Positions 46,470-56,212 of a stretch of 64,000 nucleotides of DNA are shown here, piece after piece. The first letter of the stretch is position 1. Each line of letters starts with the position of its first letter. Below the pieces are notes generated by a model. That model did no database searches. It saw only the letters and a list, made by a program, of their open reading frames with translations, and was not told the DNA's origin. The translations under genes were made by a program, and so were the position numbers. Origin of the DNA: Eimeria necatrix (Eukaryota > Apicomplexa > Conoidasida > Eucoccidiorida > Eimeriidae); NCBI RefSeq assembly GCF_000499385.1, contig NW_013654755.1, forward strand, positions 36,001 through 100,000, read 5' to 3'.

Positions 46470-48995
46470 TTAGGTGTGCGGCTCACTTCTCGCGAATCCC
46501 TGGTGTCTGCCCTCGAGTAAGAGGTCAATTCGACTCAGACAAAGGGCTTTGCCAGTGCCTGAGGCGTTGCGTTTGGCGACTTTGAGGAGGTCCTGCAGCA
46601 AAAGGGTTTCCCCGAAAAGGAGAGTCCTGAAGCCTTCACAAACAAAAGAGTTCGCGCAGATGCGGCCCATGACGTACAGCCACAGCGCGTTGCCAGCCAC
46701 GGAGTCCACTCCCAGGCAGTCCCAGTCCCGCCCCGTCTGCAGCGCCAGGTGCAGGTGTGGGGCCAGAGTCAAAGTGGCTGCTAATGAGTTTCCCGAGGAG
46801 TTCATCAGCAGCGCAGCTTCTTCTTCCCACCACAAAGTGGCCCCCTTCGTCTGTTCGCTGGCCTGTGCCTGTTTTCCGGAGCTTCCCGCTGGCTTCCTGT
46901 GGGCGCTGGCTCCGGCGTCCCGGCTGCTCCTGCTGCTGCTTTTCTTGCTGCTGCTGCGGCTGCTGCGGCTGCTGCGGCTGCTGCTGCTGCTGCTGCTGGC
47001 AACGCTGCCGTCGCTGCTGCGCGCCTCGCGGGCAGGCAGCCCCGCCTTGCCCGAGGAAGCAGCAGCAGCGGGAGGACTTGAAGAGGAAAAGCGGTAGCCG
47101 AAATGCTCGAGAAACTTCTGCGGCACACACATTTCTGCATCCCGCAAAGTTTCTTCAACTTCGGGGGCCCCCACAGCAGCATTTCGCAGGCGCACGGGCT
47201 CTGCGTCGGAGTCCGGCGGGGTGTAGTAGTGCAGCAGCGCCTCGGCCCTGCCGTGCGCTGCAGCGCCTGCTGCTGCAGCAGCCACCGCTGCTGCAGTGGC
47301 TGCAGCAGAAGCTGCTGCTGTTGCATGCAGGGGCCCCGCAGCCCCCGGGTAAACCGTGGGGAAGACCGAGCGAGGAGTCCTCCCCTCCTCCTTGAGGGAG
47401 TGCAGCCACTCTGCTGCGTCCATGAGCGACAAAGCGAAGTCTGCAGTTTCCTTGGCTTTGAAGCGAACAACTTCTGTCAAGGCCTGGCGGCGCTCCGTCT
47501 GTCTCGCGTAGTAGGCAAACCGCGAGTCTTCTTCATAAGTCCTTTTGGCGTTGTCGAGGAAGTTTTGCGGCCACTCTTTCTCCAAGTCGGCCTGCCGCTG
47601 CAGCTCCGGCAGCAGCTGCAGCAGCTCCTCAGCAGAAGACTCGGGGGGCCCCTTGTACTCCGAGTCCAGCAGGTCTGCTGCGAGGCCCGCAGATATCTCG
47701 AGCAGCTGCCGCTGCATCTGCAGCTGCACGTCCACCACCTCGAGGGCCCCCCGAGACCCCAGGGGCCCCTCCCCGCGCTTCCCGCTGCTGCGGCCCCGGG
47801 CCCTTCGCCCCGCAAAGCTGCTGCTCCCCAGCCGCCCCTGTCTTTGCCAAAATGGCGCGTAAGCTGCGGGGCCCCTGCTGGTCTCTCGGGGGCCCCACCG
47901 GGCCCCTGAGCGCACGTCTTGGCTGCCTGTAGCTTCCCCCATTCCCTTGGTGCCTTCGAACTTCCTTGCTTCGCTGGACTCGCTCAGGGGGCCCCCCTCG
48001 CGGGGGTCCATGCGGAAGCTCGTGTCTGCTGTTGCTGCTGCTGCTGCTGCTCTGCTGTCGCTGCCCTCCCCCAGCCACGAAGGGCCGTCCAGGGGGCCCG
48101 CAGTCCTCCGCCGCTTTTCCGGGCGGCGCCAGTCGAGGGCCCCCTTCAAGTTGGGGGCCCCCCACCCCCGCCAAGGGGGGCCCCCCCGCTTCTCTTCTGC
48201 ACTCATCACGGCGGCCAAGACCTCCCGCCGCAAGACATGCAGTTTGCTGCTGAGCCCCACAGTGAACTCCGCCAGCTCTGGGGCGCTGGCCACGTCCATG
48301 AACTGCACAAAAGGCAGACGCGAACAAAAGAAATAACTCAAGTCCGTTGCTGCTTGTTCAATTCTCCCCAGCACATCTGGAGAAACTGGCTGCAGCAGGG
48401 GCCCCACGAGGCTCCTCACAGTGCCCCACGGCGGCTCTGTGGCCCCCAGGGGCAGCCGGCGGGGGCCCTCCGCGCGCCGCCGCTGCTGCTGCTGCTGCTG
48501 CTGCTGCTGCGCCTCCCCGTAGGGCTTGGACAGCCGCTGGTGGGGGTCGTGGCCGCGCTGGCCCCGCTCGGGGGCCTGCGGGGGCTGCTCCCGCTGCAGC
48601 CGCTGCAGCTGCTGCAGCTCGGAAAACGGAAGACAGTCCGGCATGCCCCCCGGGCAAGGCACTGCAGCAGCCTCCATTTTAGCTGCTCCCAAGTCCAGCT
48701 GGACCGGCAGCAGCCGGCGCTGGCACTCTGCTGCGTCGAAGTCCGGAGTTCGTGCTGCTGCTGCTCCGGGGGAACTCGCGGGGGCTTCCCGCAGCCGCAG
48801 CAGGTGCAGCAGCAGCGCAGCGCTGTACACGGGGGGAGGCAGCAACTCGTCGGGGCTTGCTGTCAGAGACAACATGTGCAAAAAGTCTTCATGCATGTCT
48901 TTGTACAACACAGATCGAGAAGGATGAGCCACTGGCAAGAAGGACCGGACTTCCTGCACGGCCTTCGCAGCCACAGCGCCCGCACCACGCCACAC
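46470..48995 (-). CDS. Large hypothetical protein with Gln/Ala/Ser tracts
   Basis: An 841-codon open frame, stop at 46470. It alternates ordered segments with repeat-encoded ones. Ordered parts include SVLYKDMHEDFLHMLSLTAS, IEQAATDLSYFFCSRLPF, VQLQMQRQLLEISAGLAADL, YARQTERRQALTEVVRFKAK and, near the C-terminus, DWDCLGVDSVAGNALWLYV. Poly-Gln, poly-Ala and Ser/Arg tracts come from CAG-type repeats on the coding strand. The frame opens with GTG and a splice acceptor-like GTGCAG lies at about 48954, so the true 5' end is probably an upstream exon; MHEDF near 48900 is another possible start. Some internal repeat tracts may be introns. No domain recognised. Confidence 0.6.
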   Translation of the reverse strand: MWRGAGAVAAKAVQEVRSFLPVAHPSRSVLYKDMHEDFLHMLSLTASPDELLPPPVYSAALLLHLLRLREAPASSPGAAAARTPDFDAAECQRRLLPVQLDLGAAKMEAAAVPCPGGMPDCLPFSELQQLQRLQREQPPQAPERGQRGHDPHQRLSKPYGEAQQQQQQQQQRRRAEGPRRLPLGATEPPWGTVRSLVGPLLQPVSPDVLGRIEQAATDLSYFFCSRLPFVQFMDVASAPELAEFTVGLSSKLHVLRREVLAAVMSAEEKRGGPPWRGWGAPNLKGALDWRRPEKRRRTAGPLDGPSWLGEGSDSRAAAAAATADTSFRMDPREGGPLSESSEARKFEGTKGMGEATGSQDVRSGARWGPRETSRGPAAYAPFWQRQGRLGSSSFAGRRARGRSSGKRGEGPLGSRGALEVVDVQLQMQRQLLEISAGLAADLLDSEYKGPPESSAEELLQLLPELQRQADLEKEWPQNFLDNAKRTYEEDSRFAYYARQTERRQALTEVVRFKAKETADFALSLMDAAEWLHSLKEEGRTPRSVFPTVYPGAAGPLHATAAASAAATAAAVAAAAAGAAAHGRAEALLHYYTPPDSDAEPVRLRNAAVGAPEVEETLRDAEMCVPQKFLEHFGYRFSSSSPPAAAASSGKAGLPAREARSSDGSVASSSSSSSRSSRSSRSSSKKSSSRSSRDAGASAHRKPAGSSGKQAQASEQTKGATLWWEEEAALLMNSSGNSLAATLTLAPHLHLALQTGRDWDCLGVDSVAGNALWLYVMGRICANSFVCEGFRTLLFGETLLLQDLLKVAKRNASGTGKALCLSRIDLLLEGRHQGFARSEPHT

Positions 48996-49009
48996 GCAAA
49001 CGCATGCAG

Positions 49010-49042
49010 CAGCAACAGCAGCAACAGCAGCAGCAGCGGCAA

Positions 49043-49073
<31 letters not shown>

Positions 49074-49195
49074 GGCAACTGGTGCAAAAGCAGCTAACGC
49101 TACGCCGAACGATAGACAAGCAAAACCAAGCCGCCCGCAGCACGAATGCTACGCCGCCTACTGCAGGGGTGACAGCAGCAAAAGTAGCAGCAGCG

Positions 49196-49232
<37 letters not shown>

Positions 49233-49312
49233 TTGGTCGCTCCACGGAAGACGTCCGGCCTGTCGACAATCCCAACGAGCCACGACTGTGTCAATGCATG
49301 CACCGGAGTCCT

Positions 49313-49343
<31 letters not shown>

Positions 49344-49345
49344 AA
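49010..49345. repeat. CAG tracts and CAG/CAA mixtures
   Basis: Three CAG clusters (49010-49080, 49165-49228, 49310-49342) that open false Gln, Ala or Cys frames on both strands. They sit just upstream of the 841-codon gene (coding strand minus), in likely intron or 5' flank. Confidence 0.85.
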
Positions 49346-49429
49346 CGCCAAACTGCATCCAACTTTGAGTTGGAGAGCAGTGCAGCCGCACGGAAAGCCG
49401 CTAGAAAAGCATAAAGAGGAAAATCAAAT

Positions 49430-49560
49430 AAGTCAAATAAAAGGAATTTGAAATATATAAATATTTATACAGAGGTACATATATAAGTATATACACATAA
49501 GCATATGTACAGAGGCCTTCATAAATAAAGAAGAGCTCTGTGTGAACTCTGCTGCAAAGC
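49430..49560. other. AT-rich spacer
   Basis: Strongly AT-rich (AAATATATAAATATTTATAC-type) within an otherwise GC-rich region; likely intergenic between two minus-strand genes. No ORF. Confidence 0.6.
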
Positions 49561-49644
49561 AACAAAGGCGCTTTTGGTGCTGCTGCTGTTTGCTGCTGCG
49601 TTTGCTGCTGCGTTTGCTGGTGCGTTTGCTGCTGTTCTGTTGCT

Positions 49645-50690
49645 TTAAGAGTCTACTCGAAGTCCTGTAGATCTATTTCTGCGGGCTCGCTGCAGCAAGC
49701 AAACAGACTGCAGCAGCTGCCTGGCTGGCTGCTGCTGGTCTGGGGGCTTGCTGCTGTAGCTGCAGCGCCGCAGCAGCAGCAAAAGGCCGGCAAAGACAAA
49801 CCTGAAAAGAATAACGGGGAAGCCCTGAGACATGGGAAGCTTCAAAATTTGCAATTGAGCTGAGTCATACTGCAAGGGCCTGGCTGTGGGTCCCGTGTAC
49901 TTTTGTTTTTTGTTTTTTTCCATTGTTTCTGTCTGAGGCAGCAGTGGAAGTATCTGGACTTTGAGTTCCTGGCTGCTGCGGGCTTGGCTGCCAGTTTGCT
50001 GCTTGTTTTTGCTTTTGCTGCTGTCTTGTCTGCGGTGGCGCTGCACCACATATCGGGGTTTGAGGATGAGGAGAGGCAAGTGGCAGCCGCTGAGTCCCAC
50101 TGCAGCAAGCTGCTGCTGCAGCTGCTGCAGCCGCAGCGCAGTCCTGGGCTGCTGCTGCAGCTGCGCAGCCAGCCGCGGGGACCTGGCCTTGTCGCTGTCC
50201 GCCCCCGCCTCCTCCCGCTGCTGCTGCTGCTGCTTGCAGGCCCTGTACTGCAGCACGTGGGCCAGCACGAAGCGGCTGAGGGCTTTGCCCACTGCATGCA
50301 GGGGTTTGAAGGCCCCCAGGGAAACCCAGCGGACCCTCCGGGCTTCCCCTTTGCTGCTGTCGCTGCTCTCTTCTGCTGCTGCTTGCAGCTGCGACGAAGA
50401 CACCCGAGAAGCAGCAGTTGTCAAAGAGGCCACCAGCGCCAACACACTTTCGTGGTCACCTTCCACTCCTATGTCGAACTCCAAAGTGTACACTGGCACT
50501 TCCACGCCGGAGTCCGCGCTGCGCCGCACGCCCCGCACGCGGTGTACAGACACCTCGGCACGCGCCCCACACCCCCGCTGTACGTACACCCCAAACGCCC
50601 CGCAGCAACTCCGGAGCCCGGGGGCCCCACAGGGCCCAACTTGGCGCAAATAAACCCTTTTCTCCCCCTCGTAAACCCTAAACCCTCAGT
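49645..50690 (-). CDS. 3' exon of an unrecognised membrane protein
   Basis: A 334-codon minus frame. The start region reads FGVYVQRGCGARAEVSVHRV and VPVYTLEFDIGVEGDHESVL, which look like beta strands. Then come SLGAFKPLHAVGKALSRFVL, a Gln-rich stretch from CAG tracts, and near the C-terminus a single membrane segment (FPVILFRFVFAGLLLLLRRC) followed by a basic tail and stop. It probably belongs with exons 50859-50710 and 51880-51325 as one type I membrane protein. The splice onto it is doubtful: the only phase-compatible intron found would be about 32 nt. Confidence 0.5.
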
Positions 50691-50709
50691 CCTAAACCCT
50701 CAGGCCCAC

Positions 50710-50859
50710 CTAAAGCGAGTCAAAGAAAACGCATCCAAGTAATACTCCACGCTTTCCGCGTAGTTCTCGGGAGCGCCCATGTCCCCCGTCACGTGTACGT
50801 ACACCGCAGACGTCTTGTGGGGAGCCAGCATCGAAAGTCCCAAGTTCAGGTGCAGTGTT
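50710..50859 (-). CDS. Internal exon with a VYVHV strand motif
   Basis: Acceptor TTTTTTTGACAG and donor TTTAG/GTGGGC bracket 150 nt reading LHLNLGLSMLAPHKTSAVYV then HVTGDMGAPENYAESVEYYL. It joins in phase to the preceding exon (51325 donor GTAAACC). Function unknown; same gene as the 3' exon with the membrane segment, by inference. Confidence 0.55.
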   Translation of the reverse strand, partial: NTAPELGTFDAGSPQDVCGVRTRDGGHGRSRELRGKRGVLLGCVFFDSL

Positions 50860-50989
50860 CTGTCAAAAAAAGAAATAAAAGAAATAAAAACATAAATTAA
50901 AAACAAAAACCACAGATGCATGCATTCGGGCGACAAAGACTGCAATAGTTGCAGCCTGCGCTGCAGCAGCAACCGCCACCCAGCGGAGG

Positions 50990-51028
50990 GCAGCCTGCTG
51001 CTGCTGCTGCTGCTGTTGGAGGGCAGCC

Positions 51029-51074
<46 letters not shown>

Positions 51075-51280
51075 CTATGCTCCGGAGTGGTGGGCGGGCT
51101 CCGCTGGCTGTGCCGCCACCAGGGCCTTGGAGAGGGCAGCAGCAACGACAAAGGCAGCAGCAGTTTTCCCTAGAGCTGCAGCAACGTCAGCAGCAGCAGA
51201 GACGGCGCCAGCAGCAACAGCAGGAGCACCCCTGCCACCCGCGTCCCGCGTGAGCAGCAGAAGCAGCAGCAGCAGCGGCC

Positions 51281-51312
<32 letters not shown>
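50990..51312. repeat. CAG/CTG tract cluster in an intron
   Basis: Long CAG tracts (51030-51075, 51260-51312) and a CTG tract (50997-51016) between two phase-compatible exons, so most likely intronic. Frames here are homopolymeric. Confidence 0.8.
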
Positions 51313-51324
51313 TTCTTGGTTTAC

Positions 51325-51880
51325 CCAGTGGAGTCGTCCCCGAAGAGGACCAAAGGGTCTATGGGAGCGGGATCGGCGTAGAAGTTGTAGGCGACTTCGA
51401 CGTTGCTGGAGACGCGGTGCTGCTGCTGCTGCTGCTGCTGCTGCTGCAGCTTCCTGGGGGCCCAGTGCAGGGGCCTCCGCACCGTCAAACGCCCCGTCAG
51501 CCGGTGCGCAATACCCAGCAGCCGCTCGCTCGCGGAGGCCCCCGAGGGGGACCCACTGGGGGCCCCCCTGCCGGAGCTGAGGACTCTGTGGCTCCAGGAT
51601 CTGGAGGAGTTTGTTGCAGCTGCGTCGCTGTCCCCGGGGGCCTCTTCCCCGAGCGCGGGGGCCCCCTGGGGCCCCAGGGGGCCCCTGTGGGGCCCCAGGG
51701 GGCCCCCCAGGCCCTGCGCGGGGGCCCCCGCAGCCAGCGGGGGGCCCCCCGCGGCCTCCTCACCCCACGGCCTCGGAGAACCCAACACTGAAAAGAAATA
51801 TGCCGGAGACAAAGCCTCCCTAAGGCGGCCAGAAACTGAAGAAGTTCGCCCGCTGTCGTGGTGCATGCGAATCAGCAGCT
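51325..51880 (-). CDS. Exon of the unrecognised membrane-protein gene
   Basis: Acceptor GTATGCAG at 51881 and donor GTAAACC at 51324. It reads IRMHHDSGRTSSVSGRLREA, a Gly/Pro/Ala-rich middle from GGGGGCCCCC repeats, SERLLGIAHRLTGRLTVRR, a Gln run, and SSNVEVAYNFYADPAPIDPL before the donor. The donor phase fits exon 50859-50710. No family recognised. Confidence 0.55.
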
Positions 51881-52138
51881 CTGCATACACGCATGCAGCC
51901 TGCGAACAAACCCCACAGCGCAGCCCAAACCCTAAACCCTAAACCCTAAACCCTAGGCCCTACGCCCCACGCTGCAAGCAGGCAGAATGATGCAGACATA
52001 TTAGGGGTCGTCGGAGCAGATTAGCGGCTCTGTAAACCCTAAACCCTAAACCCCAAACCCCTTACACCGCACCCAACCGCTGGCTGGCTCTGTAAACCCT
52101 AAACCCTAAACCCTAAACCCTAAACCCTAGGGGATTAC

Positions 52139-52270
52139 CTTCTCGCCAGCCCTGGAGTCCGCAGAAAACGTAGACAGAAAAGGCAGCGAATTGCGACGGC
52201 CAAAGGCCCAGCGGCGGCCCACAGCCCAGCAGTCTTGGCGGTGAGAGCGGATACAGTGCATAGCCAGCAC
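52139..52270 (-). CDS. Probable internal exon, frame unresolved
   Basis: Bracketed by acceptor GCTGCGCAG and donor GAGAAG/GTAATC, and flanked on the lower side by an AAACCCT array. All three frames are open: one reads RRWAFGRRNSLPFLSTFSAD, another PSQFAAFSVYVFCGLQGW. The frame that fits the upstream exon does not fit the downstream one, so either a junction is misplaced or an exon is missing. Confidence 0.4.
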
Positions 52271-52274
52271 CTGC

Positions 52275-52315
<41 letters not shown>

Positions 52316-52414
52316 TGGTGCAGCAGCAAGCGCAGGGCGGCGGGAGCCTTGCATTCGAGTGCAGCACGAACAGACCCCACAGCGAACGACGCAAGCCCAG
52401 AGCCTCAGCCCCAG

Positions 52415-52757
52415 TAAACCCTAAACCCTAAACCCTAAACCCTAAACCCTAAACCCTAAACCCTAAACCCTAAACCCTAAACCCGCAAACCCTAAACCCT
52501 AAACCCTAAACCCTAAACCCTAAACCCTAAACCCTAAACCCTAAGCTGACCACTGCCCTAAACCCTAAACCCTAAACCCTAAACCCTAAACCCTAAACCC
52601 TAAACCCTAAACCCTAAACCCTAAAACAAAACCCTAAACCCTAAACCCTAAACCCTAAACCCTAAACCCTAAACCCTAAACCCTAAACCCTAAACCGCAA
52701 ACCCTAAACCCTAAACCCTAAACCCTAAACCCTAAACCCTAAACCCTAAACCCTAAG
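52415..52757. repeat. Longest interstitial telomere-type array (AAACCCT)n
   Basis: About 340 bp of nearly pure AAACCCT units, interrupted at 52485 (CGCAAACCC), 52541-52556 (AAGCTGACCACTGC), 52625 (AACAAAACC) and 52694. It fills the intron between two minus-strand exons and ends a few bases from the donor at 52772. The heptamer is the apicomplexan/plant-type telomere repeat, but this array is internal. Confidence 0.97.
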
Positions 52758-52772
52758 CTGACCACTGCGCAC

Positions 52773-53165
52773 CTGCTTGGTGGCGGTGACCAGCAGCTCT
52801 TCGAGCTGCGCATCAAAGGCCCGAGAACGAAACACAGACCGCAGCATCACCAAAGAAGAAGGTCTCGAAGACAGCAGCAAAGGACTCATCGGCCACAAAC
52901 TTTGCCCCTCTTCTGCTGCTGCGCTCAGCAGCGCCGCGTGCTGCAGCGCCGCCACCCGCTCGCTCTGCACGCGCGAGGCCCACGACGCGGACTCCCCCCA
53001 GGGGGCCCCGGGGGCCCCCTGGGGGGCCCCGGGGGGGCCCCCGGGGGCCCCCCCGGGGGCCCCCGGGGGCCCCCCGGGGGCCCCCGGGGGCCCCCAAGAT
53101 GGCATGCGGGGCTCGGGTATGCCCTCTGTCGAAGTGATGTGGGGGCCCAGAGAAACTAAAAATAA
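52773..53165 (-). CDS. Exon of the unrecognised minus-strand gene
   Basis: It begins after an acceptor near 53140-53165 and ends at donor AAGCAG/GTGCGC. After a Gly/Pro-rich stretch from GGGGGCCCCC repeats it reads SASWASRVQSERVAALQHAA, then SLVMLRSVFRSRAFDAQLEE and LLVTATKQ. The last 60 residues look helical and genuinely coding. No family recognised. Confidence 0.5.
52993..53096. repeat. GGGGGCCCCC palindrome cluster
   Basis: A run of near-palindromic G5-6/C5-6 blocks with few interruptions. It reads as Gly/Pro/Ala on both strands. Similar clusters lie at 51653-51755, 53862-53935, 54085-54165, 54358-54570, 54805-55100, 61268-61430 and 62013-62215. Confidence 0.95.
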
Positions 53166-53227
53166 CAAGTGAGCCATTCCTGCAGGCAAAGGTAAAGGGC
53201 AGCAGCAGCTGCATGCATCACAATTCC

Positions 53228-53235
53228 TCACAACG

Positions 53236-53333
<98 letters not shown>

Positions 53334-53335
53334 GG
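53228..53335. repeat. Long CAG tract
   Basis: About 35 CAG units with two CAA interruptions, one of the longest in the window. It lies just upstream (minus sense) of the 53165 acceptor, so is probably intronic. Confidence 0.95.
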
Positions 53336-53510
53336 GAAGCAACTGCCGGCGCAGTGGCAGCAGCAGGCGCCGCTGCCCAGGGTGCTTCTGTGCGTTCGAC
53401 TGGAAACAGGTGACTAGAAGCCGCAAACCCCAGCCCCTAGAGGCCCAACCCCAAACCCTATACCCAAACCCTAAACCCTAAACCCTAAACCCTAAACCCT
53501 AAACCCTCAC

Positions 53511-53680
53511 CCGGAAAGGGAGTCGCGAAGGGGAGGCGGCGGGAGTCCAGGCTGCCAGGCCGGAGCGTGGGAAGCCGCAAACCCGAAGAAGAAACCAAAA
53601 AGCCATCGACAGAAACCACCGGAAGAACAGAAAGAAAACGGGCCCCAACTCTTTGCCAAGCATCCATCACAAGGGGCACT

Positions 53681-53728
<48 letters not shown>

Positions 53729-53765
53729 GCCGGCTGCGCGGGCGCCGGCGGGCTGCCCCCACCGC

Positions 53766-53800
<35 letters not shown>

Positions 53801-54330
53801 GCTTTGCCCGCCTCCGAGGCCCTGGCTTCCACGTACACAGGCCGCACCGCGGGGTGCTTCGGGGGGGCCCTCTCGGGGCCCCCGTGGGGGCCCCCCTGGA
53901 GGCCCTCGGGGGGGCCCCCCTGAAGGGCCCCCGGGAGGAAAGAAGCTGCTGCTGCAGCAGCATACATACTCAGCGAGTCAAAGGCCTCCTGCATGCTTTG
54001 CTGCAGCCCGGGGGCCCCCACTAAACGAGAAACTGGGAGAGGAGGCAAAAGAAAGAGCCTCTCGGGGGCCCCCTGGCTGTGCCCTTCTGGGTCGGGGGCC
54101 CCCGGGGGGCCCCCCCCCGCTGCAGCAGGGGCCCCCGCGCCCTGGGCCAGCTCGGGGGGGGCCCCCCGAGGCAGCGGCAGCAGCACCGGAGCAGCAGCAA
54201 GACCTGCAGCATCTCCCAGGCGGATCTGCTCTCCTGTGGCTCTTGTTGCTGCAGCAACTGCTGCAACACGAGCAGCAACATGCTCCGAAGTCATCTCCCC
54301 CATGCTGCTGCTGCTGCTGTGAAAAGTCTC
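53511..54330 (-). CDS. Exon of an unrecognised minus-strand gene
   Basis: It ends at donor TTTCCGG/GTGAGGG, which runs straight into an AAACCCT array. It reads ALETFHSSSSSMGEMTSEHV, AATRATGEQIRLGDAAGL, QQSMQEAFDSLSMYAAAAA, HPAVRPVYVEARASEAGK, a Gln run, then VPLVMDAWQRVGARFLSVL and VVSVDGFLVSSSGLRLPTL. The upper boundary is unclear because the GGGGGCCCCC blocks above it keep several frames open. Confidence 0.5.
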
Positions 54331-54344
54331 CAGCGCCCCCTCAT

Positions 54345-54800
54345 CTACACCCAAAAAGGGGGCCCCCTGCGAGCCCTTCGGGGGGCCCCCCAGGGCCTCC
54401 CCCAGCAGGGGGGCCCCAGGGGGGTTCCCAGGGGGGTCCCCACGGGGGTCCCCAGCGGGGTTCCCAGGGGGGCCCCCAGGGTCACCCCCAGGGGGGCCCC
54501 CAGGGGGCCCCCCAAAGTGCCCTCCAAGGGGCCCCCAAGGCGGCCCCCCGGGGGGGCCCCCAGGAGGCCCTTTAGGGCACTTGTGTCTATTTCTATAGAG
54601 GGAAGGGGACGGGGCGAGAGGCCGAACTTCTGCTGCTGCTGCTGCTGCCACGGGTGCTGCTGCTGCTGCAGCAGCAGCTGGTGCTGCGCGTGGAGCTGGC
54701 GCTGCTGCTGCTGCCGCTGCTGCTGCTGCTGCTGCAGCACAAAGTCCGGGGGGTCGTCAAACACAAACAACTCCTCCCCATTAGACTCTTCAGCAGCAGC
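54345..54800 (-). CDS. Possible upstream exon, Gln-rich
   Basis: The frame reads EESNGEELFVFDDPPDFVLQ, a Gln/His/Leu tract, then FGLSPRPLPSIEIDTSALK before entering GGGGGCCCCC repeats. The acidic and Pro-rich motifs look coding. It is in a different frame from the next exon, so a splice inside the palindrome block is needed; none was identified. Confidence 0.35.
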   Translation of the reverse strand, partial: AAAEESNGEELFVFDDPPDFVLQQQQQQRQQQQRQLHAQHQLLLQQQQHPWQQQQQQKFGLSPRPLPSIEIDTSALKGLLGAPPGGRLGGPLEGTLGGPLGAPLGVTLGAPLGTPLGTPVGTPLGTPLGPPCWGRPWGAPRRARRGPPFWV

Positions 54801-54906
54801 ACTTAGGGGCCCCCAGAAGCAGCAGGGGGCCCCCCCGGCCCCCGGGGCCCCTGAGGGTACAGCACTGCCCAGGGGGGCCCCCCTCGGCTCCTGCTGCAGC
54901 GGCGCG

Positions 54907-54942
<36 letters not shown>

Positions 54943-55179
54943 TTGTTGAAAGGGTTTTGCGGGAGGTTTGCGAGCCGCCTTAGTAGGCCCCAGGGGGCCC
55001 CCAAGGGGGGGCCCCTACAGGGGCCCCCAGGGGCCCTCCGGGGGCCCCTGGGGGGCCCCCCCGAGGGTCCAAAAGCCCCGCTGCAGCTGCGGGGGGCCCC
55101 CAAGTGCAGCATGAGAGGGTACTAGAAAAGAAGACAAGCGCGGGGGCCCCTGGACATCTACGGCGAGGCCGAGACATTC

Positions 55180-55262
55180 ATAAATAAAAAATAATGAAGT
55201 TTATAATTTTTAATTTAATTATTTAAAATAAATATAATTAATTATTTTTAATAATTGAAGTT
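55180..55262. other. AT-rich island
   Basis: About 80 bp with almost no G or C (AATAATTGAAG, TTTAATTTAATT). Likely intergenic, separating minus-strand genes. Confidence 0.6.
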
Positions 55263-55367
55263 CCCTTTAATTCGTCTTCGCCGAATTCCCAACTTTTCCA
55301 AAGACACGCAGCACGCCTGTTCGCTGCTGCTGCGCCTGGGGCCCAAAACCCTGCTGCTGCAGCGAAC

Positions 55368-55422
<55 letters not shown>

Positions 55423-55479
55423 GCTGCTGCGTTGTCTTCTGGGAGTGCTGCGGCTGCTGCTGCTGCTGCTACTTCTTCT

Positions 55480-55580
55480 GCTCCTGCTTTCGCTGCCTCG
55501 GCCTGCTGCTGCTGCTGCTGCTGGCCCCCACTGCAGCGCCTTTCTGCTGCGGCTGCAACTGCTGCTGCTGCTGCGGCTTT

Positions 55581-55615
<35 letters not shown>

Positions 55616-55718
55616 TTCCCGCCTTTCCTGCTGCGGCGTTTCAGATGGGCAGACGTTCGAGAGAAATTCAGAAAACTGCTGCTGTCTTCGCCTGTCAGCT
55701 TCCGTGAGCTGCTGCTTC

Positions 55719-55757
<39 letters not shown>

Positions 55758-55895
55758 GGCTGCAGCTCCTGCTGCTGCAGTGTCTGCGTAGCAGCAGCAG
55801 CAGGAAGCAGCGGCCGCTGCACGGCACGATGCAGCTTCTGGATGGGCTGCCTTCGGCGGCCTCGTGAGCGGGTTTTTCGCAGCTCTTGCTGCTGC

Positions 55896-55940
<45 letters not shown>

Positions 55941-56212
55941 GCCTCGGCCGCTGCAGCAGCAGAGGCCTCACTCGAGACTGCCTGTTCACGGGGCCCCTGG
56001 GGCTGACGACCCCCGCCGTGGGCTTCCTGAGTTAAAGTTGCTGCTGCAGCAGCTGCTGCTGGAGGTGTTGCGGCAGTTGGAGCAGCGGCTGCTGCTGCTG
56101 CTGCTGCTGCCGCCTCTGGTGCTGCAGCCGCAGCAGCAGCAGCAGAGGACCTCTGCTGGTCTCTCCGGAAGAAGTAGCCAGCTAAGGCGCTTCCCGCAAT
56201 TGTAATGAGCAT
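55480..56212 (-). CDS. Gln/Ala-rich ORF with an N-terminal hydrophobic segment
   Basis: From the ATG at 56212 the frame reads MLITIAGSALAGYFFRRDQQ, a short hydrophobic segment followed by basic residues, then Ala and Gln tracts. Non-repeat islands follow (RSRGRRRQPIQKLHRAVQRP; LTEADRRRQQQFSEFLSNVC). The islands suggest a small real protein, but repeats open all frames here. It may instead be exons with CAG/CTG introns. Function unknown. Confidence 0.35.

Noticed and set aside
52415..52757. A chromosome end or telomere
   Set aside because: The heptamer tracts are short, internal, of both orientations, and flanked on both sides by exons.
52985..53100. Collagen-like or elastin-like protein (Gly/Pro-rich)
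   Set aside because: The Gly/Pro pattern follows from palindromic G5C5 DNA and appears on both strands without a regular G-x-y register.
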